Below, in pieces: positions 1 through 6,359 of a stretch of DNA of 19,387 nt (positions are counted from its first letter, which is position 1; each line of letters opens with the position of its first letter). This DNA is from Lichenicola sp050954785. GTDB taxonomy: Bacteria > Pseudomonadota > Alphaproteobacteria > Acetobacterales > Acetobacteraceae. Position numbers and translations under genes: made by a program. Below the pieces are notes generated by a model that was not told the origin of the DNA, searched no databases, and was given only the letters and a program-made list of their open reading frames with translations. The stretch is taken from contig JBPBQO010000081.1 in NCBI GenBank assembly GCA_050954785.1, forward strand, positions 1-19,387, read 5' to 3'.

Positions 1-72
1 ACTGTTGCAGCGGCGCCACGATATGGATGTCGGTTCGAGCATCGGCGGACACGCGGGCGCGCCGCACGATGG

Positions 73-480
73 CTACTGGCTGCGCGGCTTCCGGCCCAGG
101 CCGATCTTCTTGGCCAGGGACGAGCGGTGGCTGGCATAGGTCGGCGCCACCATCGGATAGTCGGCCGGCAGACCCCAGCGCTCGCGATAGGCTTCGGGGG
201 TCATATCGTAGGCGGTTTTGAGATGCCGCTTCAGCATCTTGAGTTTTTTTCCGTCCTCGAGACAGACGATGTAGTCCGGGAACACGGATTTCTTGACAGC
301 CACGGCCGGCTGCGGCTTGTCGACCGGCACCGGATCGCGGCCGATCTCGGCCAGGGTGCGAAACACATCCTGGATCAGCGCCGGCAGGGATTCGGAGTCC
401 ACCGGGTTGTTGGAAACGTGTGCGGAGACAATCTGGGCAGTGAGTTCCAGCACGTCCGCTCCGCCTGCGTGGTCAGCCAT
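73..480 (-). CDS. mucR: MucR/Ros-family transcriptional regulator
   Basis: 135-aa DNA-binding regulator of the Ros/MucR family, which in alphaproteobacteria acts as a global, often repressive, regulator of envelope, polysaccharide and cell-cycle genes. Residues 67-130 match the family core: CLEDGKKLKMLKRHL, then MTPEAYRERWGLPADYPMVAP and a basic end (KKIGLGRK). The Ros zinc site is C-x2-C with two His; here C73 is kept, the second Cys is D76, H86 is kept, and the last His position is Y91 (preceded by A90). The fold may therefore be maintained with altered or no zinc, as reported for some Mesorhizobium homologues. ATG at 480 is chosen because AGGAA lies about 8 nt upstream and homologues start near this point; the frame stays open further upstream. 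It is divergent from the TusA-like gene. Confidence 0.9.
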   Translation of the reverse strand: MADHAGGADVLELTAQIVSAHVSNNPVDSESLPALIQDVFRTLAEIGRDPVPVDKPQPAVAVKKSVFPDYIVCLEDGKKLKMLKRHLKTAYDMTPEAYRERWGLPADYPMVAPTYASHRSSLAKKIGLGRKPRSQ

Positions 481-510
481 GCCGGGTTCCTGAGCAACAT
501 TATTTGGACG

Positions 511-540
511 TTTATAGTAAGAGCGACTTGTTTCCCGCAA
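511..540 (-). promoter_or_regulatory. Putative mucR promoter
   Basis: On the minus strand, TTGCGG (540-535) is separated by 18 nt from TATAAA (516-511), about 30 nt upstream of the mucR ATG. The short region between mucR and the divergent TusA-like gene is AT-rich compared with its surroundings. That suits a MucR-type target and possible autoregulation, but this is inference from position and composition. Confidence 0.4.
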
Positions 541-567
541 CCTATATTTCGCCGAGCGCTGAATTGG

Positions 568-813
568 ATGAATATGGATCAAATTTCAACAGTCGAACAC
601 CTGGACATCACTAGCGAGGTGTGCCCGATGACCTTTGTTAGAACAAGACTGGCACTTGATCGGCTTGCATCCGGTGCTTTGCTTCAGGTCCGGCTGCGTG
701 GCGAGGAGCCGCTCCGCAACGTATCGGCCAACGCTGTCGCGCTGGGGCATGCGCTGCTGGCGACTCGTACGCTCGACGACGGATCGACCGTCCTGGACAT
801 CAGGCGGCGCTGA
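568..813 (+). CDS. TusA-like sulfurtransferase-family protein
   Basis: 81-aa protein with the TusA/SirA/YeeD fold signature: LDITSEVCPMTFVRTRLAL, then a beta-strand (LQVRLRGEEPLRNV) and a C-terminal strand (TVLDIRR). TusA proteins relay persulfide sulfur for tRNA thiolation and other sulfur transfer through the Cys of a CPxP motif. Here C19-P20 is kept but the second Pro is Thr (CPMT). ATG 568 and ATG 574 are both possible; neither has a strong ribosome-binding site. The last 14 nt overlap the 3' end of rimI on the opposite strand. Small cytoplasmic protein; sulfur-relay partner unknown. Confidence 0.75.
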   Translation: MNMDQISTVEHLDITSEVCPMTFVRTRLALDRLASGALLQVRLRGEEPLRNVSANAVALGHALLATRTLDDGSTVLDIRRR

Positions 814-1255
814 GGCCTGCCAGGGTGCGGGACATGACCAGAGCATCGCTATCGTCGGGATAGTAGCGTCGGCGGCGTCCTACTTCCACGAATCCATGCG
901 CACGATAGAGCGCCAGTGCGGAGGTGTTCGCGACCGAGACCTCCAGGAACAGCCGCACGGCACCACGCGCGCGGACCGAAGCGGTCAATTCGGTCAGCAG
1001 CCGGTCTGCGACGCCCTGTCGCCGTGCTCCGGGAACAACGCCGATGGTCAGCAACTCGGCTTCGTCGGCGGCAACGCGCACCAGGGCCATTCCCGATGGT
1101 CGATCCTCGGGACCGCCTGCGGCAACGAACGCGAAGCAGCCGGGAACGGTCAGCAGGCCGGTCATCGCGGCCTGGTCCCAGCACTCGCCGGGCGGAAAGC
1201 ATTGCTCGTGCAGCGCCGCCAGCAGCTCGGCCGCTGCCACGTCCGTCAGGATCAA
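800..1255 (-). CDS. rimI: Ribosomal protein bS18 alanine N-acetyltransferase (RimI-like GNAT)
   Basis: 151-aa GNAT acetyltransferase. The acetyl-CoA-binding motif A is ELLTIGVVPGARRQGVADRLL, followed by LEVSVANTSALALYRAHGF and the RimI-type end VGRRRRYYPDDSDALVMSRTL. RimI acetylates the N-terminal Ala of ribosomal protein S18; GNATs next to tsaB are usually assigned to this role. The best start is TTG at 1255, which overlaps the tsaB stop as TTGA, a usual sign of translational coupling; a GTG five codons later is an alternative. The 3' end runs 14 nt into the convergent TusA-like gene. Confidence 0.88.
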   Translation of the reverse strand: MILTDVAAAELLAALHEQCFPPGECWDQAAMTGLLTVPGCFAFVAAGGPEDRPSGMALVRVAADEAELLTIGVVPGARRQGVADRLLTELTASVRARGAVRLFLEVSVANTSALALYRAHGFVEVGRRRRYYPDDSDALVMSRTLAGLSAA

Positions 1256-1947
1256 CCCGGCGCCGGTGAAGGTCGGACCTGCGGCAGCTTTGCCTCCGGT
1301 GGATCGACATAAAGTGGTTGCGAGTCGAGCGGGGGCAGCATGCCGGCACGGCGTGCAAGTGCCGCTTCGGCGATCGCGACCGCGGATGGTGCCGACAGGC
1401 CCGTGTGATGCGCTGCGACGCCCAGTTCCCGCAACCGGTCGGCTACCGGATGTGCTGCGTCCCCACCGAGCAGGACCGGTGATTTCGTTGCCGGCAACCG
1501 ATCGAGCATAGCCGCCTCCGCCTGCCAGCCGGCGCCAACCGGCCGCTCGATGAATACACGGTCACGGCGTGCCTGGCTGACGCACCAGATGGCCGGAATA
1601 TCGAGGCTACGGGCCAAGTCGTGCAACGCGGGCCCGAGAGCCTCGCCGACGGTGACCCCGATCACCGAGGCACCGCTGCCGAGAGCCAGGCCATGCGCGA
1701 GCGCCAGGCTCGCACGCAGCCCGGTGAAGCTGCCTGGCCCGACCACGACGGCGATCAGGCCGAGCGTTCGGGCAGCCCAGCCCGTTTCCGCAAGCCGGTC
1801 GGCCAGCAGCAGGGGCAATCGCTCTGCTCCGCCCTGCCCGGCGGCCAGACCTTCGGACATCAGCATGGTGACGTCGTCGGCCCGTGTCAGCAGCCCGAAC
1901 GATGCCCCGGTCGCGCCGGACGCGCCGTTGAGAACCAGCACCCTCAT
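1252..1947 (-). CDS. tsaB: tRNA threonylcarbamoyladenosine biosynthesis protein TsaB
   Basis: 231-aa ASKHA-fold protein. TsaB pairs with TsaD and TsaE to make t6A at position 37 of ANN-decoding tRNAs. The diagnostic motif is VVVGPGSFTGLRASLALAHGLALG, and the N-terminus MRVLVLNGASG replaces the usual LALDTS strand. TsaB is a non-catalytic partner, so loss of the Asp is tolerable. ATG 1947 gives the usual MRxLxL start; GTG 1956, 3 nt after the preceding stop, is the alternative. It sits between the nitroreductase gene and rimI in one minus-strand run, and tsaB-rimI adjacency is common in proteobacteria. Confidence 0.92.
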   Translation of the reverse strand: MRVLVLNGASGATGASFGLLTRADDVTMLMSEGLAAGQGGAERLPLLLADRLAETGWAARTLGLIAVVVGPGSFTGLRASLALAHGLALGSGASVIGVTVGEALGPALHDLARSLDIPAIWCVSQARRDRVFIERPVGAGWQAEAAMLDRLPATKSPVLLGGDAAHPVADRLRELGVAAHHTGLSAPSAVAIAEAALARRAGMLPPLDSQPLYVDPPEAKLPQVRPSPAPG

Positions 1948-1959
1948 CGAGGACACGGC

Positions 1960-2703
1960 CTAGAGCAGCATGCAGGCTTCGTCGAAGGTCAGCCGAGGCG
2001 CCCGCGGCTGATCCTGCACACCGGTGCCATAGCCGAGATTGACCAGGAAATTCGATCTCCAGCCACTGCCGGCGAGAAAGATGTCGTCCACCATCTGATT
2101 GTCGAAACCAGACATCGGCGCGACGTCGAGGCCGAGCGCGCGGGCTGCCAGGATCAGGTATCCGCCCTGCAGCGTGGCGTTGCGGAACGCCGTGTCCTCT
2201 GCAAGGCCATGATCGGCGGCAAACCAGGAGCGCGCCTCCTCCGACGGATACAGCCGAGGCAGATTCTCGAAAAACAACGGATCCTGCGCCACGATCACGG
2301 TGACGGCAGCACTCATCGTCCGCTCGACATTGCCCGCGGACAGGGCCGGCCGCAGACGTTCGCGGCTGTCCCGGCTGGACAGAAACACGAACCGCCCGGG
2401 GGAGCAGTTCCCGGACGTGGGGGCCAGCTTCACCATGTCGTAAAGCACGTGCAGCATCTCGTCGGACACCGGAGCCTCGCTCCACGCCGTAGGCGTCCGC
2501 GCGGTGCGGAACAGGCTGTCCAGCGCCGCTGGCTCCAATCCACCCGCGACCACGAAGTCCGACGTCGCAGCGACCGGCGTGACGTCCAGCGGCGCGTAGG
2601 TCGGGGGCGCAAAGGTCGGGGGTGTGACCTCGGCAGGAGTCAGGTAAGCCGGGATGTCGGTCTCTTGCGCCGTATGTTCGGTTGTCATGGTCTCTGGCGT
2701 CAT
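1960..2703 (-). CDS. Malonic semialdehyde reductase-like nitroreductase (RutE/HadB family)
   Basis: 247-aa FMN-dependent nitroreductase-fold protein. The match to the RutE/HadB group covers almost the whole chain: LAPTSGNCSPGRFVFL, RERLRPALSAGN, LAEDTAFRNATLQGGYLILA, RALGLDVAPMSGFD, SNFLVNLGYG and a C-terminal FDEACMLL. RutE reduces malonic semialdehyde to 3-hydroxypropionate in pyrimidine degradation, but no other rut gene is nearby, so the substrate is unproven. Family members begin around residue 50; the first 50 or so residues here are a Thr/Pro/Ala-rich extension (PPTFAPPTYAPLD). ATG 2703 is chosen, 20 nt after the nifU stop; ATG 2688 is equally possible. Either start keeps most of the extension. 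Confidence 0.85.
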   Translation of the reverse strand: MTPETMTTEHTAQETDIPAYLTPAEVTPPTFAPPTYAPLDVTPVAATSDFVVAGGLEPAALDSLFRTARTPTAWSEAPVSDEMLHVLYDMVKLAPTSGNCSPGRFVFLSSRDSRERLRPALSAGNVERTMSAAVTVIVAQDPLFFENLPRLYPSEEARSWFAADHGLAEDTAFRNATLQGGYLILAARALGLDVAPMSGFDNQMVDDIFLAGSGWRSNFLVNLGYGTGVQDQPRAPRLTFDEACMLL

Positions 2704-2723
2704 CTCGTTATCGACGCAGGCAC

Positions 2724-3281
2724 TCAGGCGTCGACCTGTTCTACGCTGGTCACTTCCGGAACGTAATGACGAAGCATGTTCTCGACACCATGCTTGAGCG
2801 TTGCCCGCGAGGATGGGCAGCCCGAACAGGCGCCCTGCATATGCAGGCGCACGACGCCGTCGCGGTAGCCGCGGAACACGATGTCGCCACCATCGCTCGC
2901 AACGGCCGGACGTACGCGGGTATCGAGCAGTTCCTTGATCTGATCGACGATCTCGCGATCCTCGGGGGCCACGTCCTCGTCCGCCTCGTCCGCCTGGCCT
3001 TCGATGATCGGCCGGCCGGACACGAACTGGTCGACGATCACCGACAGCACCAGCGGCTTCAGCTCGCTCCATGCGACGTCATCGGACTTGGTCACCGCAA
3101 TGAAGTCGGCACCCAGGAACACCCGCGCCACGCCGGGTTCGGCAAACAGCGCGGTCGCCAGCGACGAACGGCCGGCGGTCTCGGCCGACGTGAAGTCGGC
3201 CGTGCCGGCGCCCATGACGTCACGCCCCGGCAGAAACTTCAGGGTGGCGGGATTCGGGGTGTCCTCGGTCTCGATGAACAT
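2724..3281 (-). CDS. nifU: NifU-family (Nfu-type) Fe-S scaffold protein
   Basis: 185-aa Nfu protein with two domains. The Nfu N-terminal domain (residues 1-90) opens with MFIETEDTPNPATLKFLPGR and includes FAEPGVARVFLGADFIAVTK. An acidic linker (97-110) leads to the C-terminal NifU domain with SDGGDIVFRGYRDGVV and the cluster-binding GACSGCPSS (C152, C155). It accepts and delivers [4Fe-4S] clusters to client enzymes and is the bacterial counterpart of mitochondrial NFU1. It is the first gene of the run nifU, nitroreductase, tsaB, rimI. ATG 3281 has TTGAGGA about 12 nt upstream, and a strong stem-loop lies just upstream of that. Confidence 0.93.
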   Translation of the reverse strand: MFIETEDTPNPATLKFLPGRDVMGAGTADFTSAETAGRSSLATALFAEPGVARVFLGADFIAVTKSDDVAWSELKPLVLSVIVDQFVSGRPIIEGQADEADEDVAPEDREIVDQIKELLDTRVRPAVASDGGDIVFRGYRDGVVRLHMQGACSGCPSSRATLKHGVENMLRHYVPEVTSVEQVDA

Positions 3282-3305
3282 GGCGGTTCGGTCCTCAAGG
3301 TCTGC

Positions 3306-3360
3306 AGAACCGATGCCGGCATTGCCACGACGCATCGGTTCTTTGGTCCACATGTGGCAA
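3306..3360 (-). promoter_or_regulatory. nifU leader stem-loop with possible pseudoknot
   Basis: An 11-bp perfect inverted repeat (AGAACCGATGC at 3306-3316, GCATCGGTTCT at 3332-3342) with a 15-nt loop ends 24 nt upstream of the nifU ATG. The loop holds TTGCCAC (3322-3328, plus strand), which is complementary to GTGGCAA at 3354-3360, so a second 7-bp pairing could form a pseudoknot or an alternative fold. A separate 10-bp palindrome, CCACATGTGG, lies at 3348-3357. No T-tract follows, so it is not an intrinsic terminator. Whether it acts as RNA, as a DNA operator or not at all is unknown. Confidence 0.45.
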
Positions 3361-3527
3361 GAGGCACGGCAGAGGCAAGGGCCGGCGCGGCAGGGCAGCC
3401 ACCGGGGCCGGATTTTGGTTGACATGGGGCGGGCGTCTCTGGCCATGCATTGACCGGATACGGCGCTCGTTTCAGGGCTGGAAACCGTGCCCGGACTTGG
3501 CTTTAGCGGAACGAGTTGGTGCGACAG

Positions 3528-4511
3528 ATGAACAGATCCTTGCTCTCAACGGCGCTTGCGGCCTTTCTCGCGATTGGTGCCGGCACCACGGTCCTGGCAG
3601 CCCCGGCGAAGGCTGCACGGATCGCGTTCGTGCTGAACTCGGCCGACGCCTCGATCAGCGAATTCGACATCGACACGCACAAGGAGATCCGCCGCATCCC
3701 GGTGCTGCGCGAGCCGCACCACATGGCGATGACTCCGGACGGCCGCTCGCTGGTGGTCGGCGACACCTCCGGCAACGCGGCCTTCTTTCTCGACGCACAG
3801 ACCGGCGAAATGCAGCGCCATGTAGCGATGAGCGACCCGTACCAGCTTCAATACAGCCCGGACGGTCGCTACCTGACCGTTGCAGGCCTGGCCCGCGACC
3901 AGGTGGATATCTATGACGCGGCGACGCTTGCGCTGCTGCATCGCATTCCGGCGGCATCGATGCCGAGCCATCTCAACTATGCGCCCGACTCGTCGGTCGC
4001 CTACGTCAGCCTGCAGGAAACCGGCGAGCTGATGGCGATCGAGACAAAGACCGGCCATGTGCTCTGGACCACCAAGGTCGGCAGCACCCCGGCCGGCGTG
4101 CTGTGGCACAACGGCAAGATCATGGTCGGTGTCATGGGCACCACCTACGTGGCGGTGGTCAATCCGGCCGACGGACATGTGGACCGCAAGCTCGAGATGG
4201 CGCCCGGCCCGCACAACCTGTTCGTCTCGCCGAGCCGGCGCCTGCTCTATGTCACCTGCCGGGTTTCCGGGACGATCGAGCAGCTCGACTGGGACAATCT
4301 CGGCATCATTCGCAGCTGGCACGTGCCCGGCGGTCCGGACGACATCGTTATCGCGCCGGACGGCAAGCTATGGGCCACGCTGCGCTGGCGCCAGAAGGTC
4401 GCCATCATCGATCCCGCCGGCGGCCCGATCTCCTACATCCCGACCGGTCGCAGCCCGCACGGGATCTGGCTGAACACCAGCTTCGCGCCCAAGCAGCTCA
4501 GCATGCGCTGA
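3528..4511 (+). CDS. Secreted YncE/YVTN-family beta-propeller protein
   Basis: 327-aa exported protein. Residues 1 to about 29 form a Sec signal peptide (MNRSLLSTALAAFLAIGAG, Ala-rich c-region APAKA). The rest is made of repeated beta-propeller blades of the YVTN/YncE type, seen as recurring units such as MAMTPDGRSLVVGD, LQYSPDGRYLTVAG, LNYAPDSSVAYVS and IVIAPDGKLWAT. Members are periplasmic or surface proteins; some bind DNA or metal-cofactor enzymes, and most have no assigned function. ATG 3528 places the signal peptide correctly; a TTG four codons earlier is open. It is divergent from nifU across about 246 bp and convergent with the tetR gene, with 3 nt between stops. Confidence 0.85.
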   Translation: MNRSLLSTALAAFLAIGAGTTVLAAPAKAARIAFVLNSADASISEFDIDTHKEIRRIPVLREPHHMAMTPDGRSLVVGDTSGNAAFFLDAQTGEMQRHVAMSDPYQLQYSPDGRYLTVAGLARDQVDIYDAATLALLHRIPAASMPSHLNYAPDSSVAYVSLQETGELMAIETKTGHVLWTTKVGSTPAGVLWHNGKIMVGVMGTTYVAVVNPADGHVDRKLEMAPGPHNLFVSPSRRLLYVTCRVSGTIEQLDWDNLGIIRSWHVPGGPDDIVIAPDGKLWATLRWRQKVAIIDPAGGPISYIPTGRSPHGIWLNTSFAPKQLSMR

Positions 4512-4514
4512 CTT

Positions 4515-5141
4515 CTATGGGCGGAGCGTCGCGACAGTAGCCGGCCCGTCGCGGCGCAGCCTCAGCCCATCCATCAGGATATCGACCAGGCGAAGCGCGC
4601 TGGCCTGCCAGTCCGAGCCGGCATTGCCATAAGTGAAGCCTGCCAAAGCCCGGAGCAGGTCGTTGGGATCGACGTCCTCGCGGATATCGCCGCCGGCGAT
4701 GGCCCGGTCCACGAGCAACAGCATCGCATCGATGATGCGCGTGACCGATGACTCGCGAAGCTCGCAGCCGCCGCCGACCGTCGCGGCAAGTGCTGGCGCC
4801 ATCACCTTCTTGGTTGCCACATAATCGATGCAGAGCCGCATCCAGGCCTGAAGGGCATCGCCGGCGGACAATAATGCGAGCAAGGTCTCCGCCGCACCGG
4901 CAAGCTGCTCGACCTCGTGACGATAGACCGCCTCGACGATCGCATCACGGGTCGGAAAATGACGATACAGCGTGCCGATTCCGACATCCGCCCGTCGGGC
5001 GATGTCGTCCAGGCTGACGTCCGTCCCGAGTTCGGTGAATGCCAGCTTCGCTGCCTGCAACAGCCGTTCGCGATTCCGTAGCCCGTCCGCACGCGGTTTT
5101 CGCAAAGGTCCGATGATCTTGGCTGGTGGCTGCACTGTCAT
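4515..5141 (-). CDS. TetR/AcrR-family transcriptional repressor
   Basis: 208-aa TetR-type repressor. The N-terminal helix-turn-helix domain covers residues 20-75: RNRERLLQAAKLAFTELG, then VSLDDIARRADVGIGTLYRHF and RDAIVEAVY. The helical ligand-binding part follows (residues 80-195) with no recognisable ligand signature. ATG 5141 is supported by GAGAAGGG just upstream; a GTG at 5156 is open. It is divergent from an SDR oxidoreductase, and the 162-bp region between them holds two matching inverted repeats. This is the usual arrangement in which the repressor controls itself and its neighbour. Confidence 0.92.
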   Translation of the reverse strand: MTVQPPAKIIGPLRKPRADGLRNRERLLQAAKLAFTELGTDVSLDDIARRADVGIGTLYRHFPTRDAIVEAVYRHEVEQLAGAAETLLALLSAGDALQAWMRLCIDYVATKKVMAPALAATVGGGCELRESSVTRIIDAMLLLVDRAIAGGDIREDVDPNDLLRALAGFTYGNAGSDWQASALRLVDILMDGLRLRRDGPATVATLRP

Positions 5142-5168
5142 CCCCACCCTTCTCACGATGCCACGCCC

Positions 5169-5215
5169 TTGATAAGCGGAGGACTCCTCCGTATGTAAAT
5201 CGGAGGCACTCTCCG
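5169..5215. promoter_or_regulatory. Dual TetR-type operator with overlapping SDR promoter
   Basis: Two 15-bp inverted repeats share the pattern CGGAG-N5-CTCCG: 5177-5191 (CGGAGGACTCCTCCG, perfect 7-bp arms around one base) and 5201-5215 (CGGAGGCACTCTCCG). Their centres are 24 bp apart. Both also have GATAA plus one base outside one arm, site 2 on the opposite strand. A plus-strand promoter fits around them: TTGATA (5169-5174), 17-nt spacer, TATGTA (5192-5197). Site 1 then fills the spacer and site 2 covers the expected transcription start. Inferred to be the binding sites of the adjacent TetR protein. Confidence 0.7.
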
Positions 5216-5303
5216 TTTATCGGCGGGCCGGACAGTTGGCAATGGTCGCTGCCGGTACCGCGTCGGACAGGTCCTTCAGGCAAACAACGCTACGGAGAAG
5301 ACC

Positions 5304-6266
5304 ATGACTGAAATTTTCGGCGCCACATCCACCACGGACGACGTGCTCGAGGGCGTTGATCTAAGCGGCAAGCGCATCCTGGTGACCGGCGTTTCGGCTG
5401 GGCTTGGCGTGGAAACCGCCCGCATCCTGGCAGCTCACGGCGCGCACGTGGTCGGCATGGCTAGGGACCTGGACAAGGCCCGCAAAGCCACCGGACAGGT
5501 TCGAGTCCAGGCGGCGAACGGCGGCGGACTGGAACTGCTGGAACTCGATCTGGCATCGCTGGCAAGCGTGCGTGCCTGTGCCGATGCGCTGCTGGCCGAC
5601 GGCAGGCCATTCGACCTGGTCATCGCCAACGCGGGGATTATGGCTTGCCCGGAAAGCAGGACCTCCGACGGGTTCGAGACCCAGTTCGGCACCAACCATC
5701 TCGGCCATTTCGTGCTGGTGAACCGCATCGCCGCGCTGATGAAGCCCGGTTCGCGCCTGGTGAACCTGTCCTCGGCCGGTCATCGGTTTGCCGACGTGGA
5801 CCTCGACGATCCGAATTTCGAACGCACGCCTTATAGCGAGTTCGTAGCCTACGGCCGCTCGAAAACCGCCAATATCCTGTTCGCTGTCGAATTTGACCGA
5901 CGGCACAAGGCGCGAGGTGTTCGGGCGACCGCCGTGCATCCCGGCGGCATCCGTACCGAGCTTTCCCGTCATATGGATCCCAACGTCGTGCAGGTGATGA
6001 TCGACGAGCTCAACGTCGCCAGTGCAGCCGCAGGCCGGCCGGCGTTCACCTACAAGACTATTTCCGAAGGCGCTGCGACGACGGTCTGGAGTGCCATCGT
6101 CGCCGCCGCAGATACAGTCGGCGGCCGCTACTGCGAAGATTGCCACGTGGCCGAGTTGTCCGAGGGCAAGGATGTCCGAGGCGGCGTGCGGGGTTATGCT
6201 GTCGATCCGGAACGCGCGACAGCGCTCTGGGCCAGAAGCGAGGAGATGGTCAATGAGCGGTTCTGA
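5304..6266 (+). CDS. Short-chain dehydrogenase/reductase (retinol dehydrogenase/WWOX-like)
   Basis: 320-aa NAD(P)-dependent SDR. Visible motifs are the cofactor loop TGVSAGLG (residues 28-35), NAG at 109-111, the catalytic Ser in LSSAG (156-157), and Y183-x3-K187 in AYGRSKTANILFA, followed by VHPGGIRTELSRH. The chain is longer than a minimal 250-aa SDR and resembles the oxidoreductase group with FGTNHLGHFVLVN. It oxidises an alcohol or reduces a carbonyl, but the substrate cannot be read from sequence. GGAGAA sits about 6 nt before the ATG. It is probably repressed by the divergent TetR protein, which may sense its substrate. Confidence 0.92.
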   Translation: MTEIFGATSTTDDVLEGVDLSGKRILVTGVSAGLGVETARILAAHGAHVVGMARDLDKARKATGQVRVQAANGGGLELLELDLASLASVRACADALLADGRPFDLVIANAGIMACPESRTSDGFETQFGTNHLGHFVLVNRIAALMKPGSRLVNLSSAGHRFADVDLDDPNFERTPYSEFVAYGRSKTANILFAVEFDRRHKARGVRATAVHPGGIRTELSRHMDPNVVQVMIDELNVASAAAGRPAFTYKTISEGAATTVWSAIVAAADTVGGRYCEDCHVAELSEGKDVRGGVRGYAVDPERATALWARSEEMVNERF

Positions 6267-6311
6267 CAAGCAGCCGATCCCGCTGAGCAGACCACTCATC
6301 AGGACCAGCTG

Positions 6312-6354
6312 GAGCTTTTTCCGATCGAGAAAGCAAGACGATCGGATGATGCTC
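6312..6354. terminator. Inverted repeat between convergent SDR and sulP genes
   Basis: CCGATCG (6321-6327) and CGATCGG (6339-6345) form a 7-bp stem with an 11-nt loop. GAGC (6312-6315) and GCTC (6351-6354) can pair outside it across a mismatched region. It lies in the 93-bp gap between two convergent genes, where a bidirectional terminator is expected. The only T-run (6316-6320) is on the wrong side of the stem for plus-strand termination, so this is a weak call. Confidence 0.3.
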
Positions 6355-6359
6355 TAGGA

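Noticed and set aside
3419..3424. TTGACA upstream of the beta-propeller gene as its -35 element
   Set aside because: No acceptable -10 sequence lies 16-18 nt downstream in a very GC-rich stretch.
6252..6356. 34-codon plus-strand frame starting ATGAGCGG at the end of the SDR gene
   Set aside because: It overlaps the SDR end and the intergenic inverted repeat, has no family resemblance and no good ribosome-binding site of its own.
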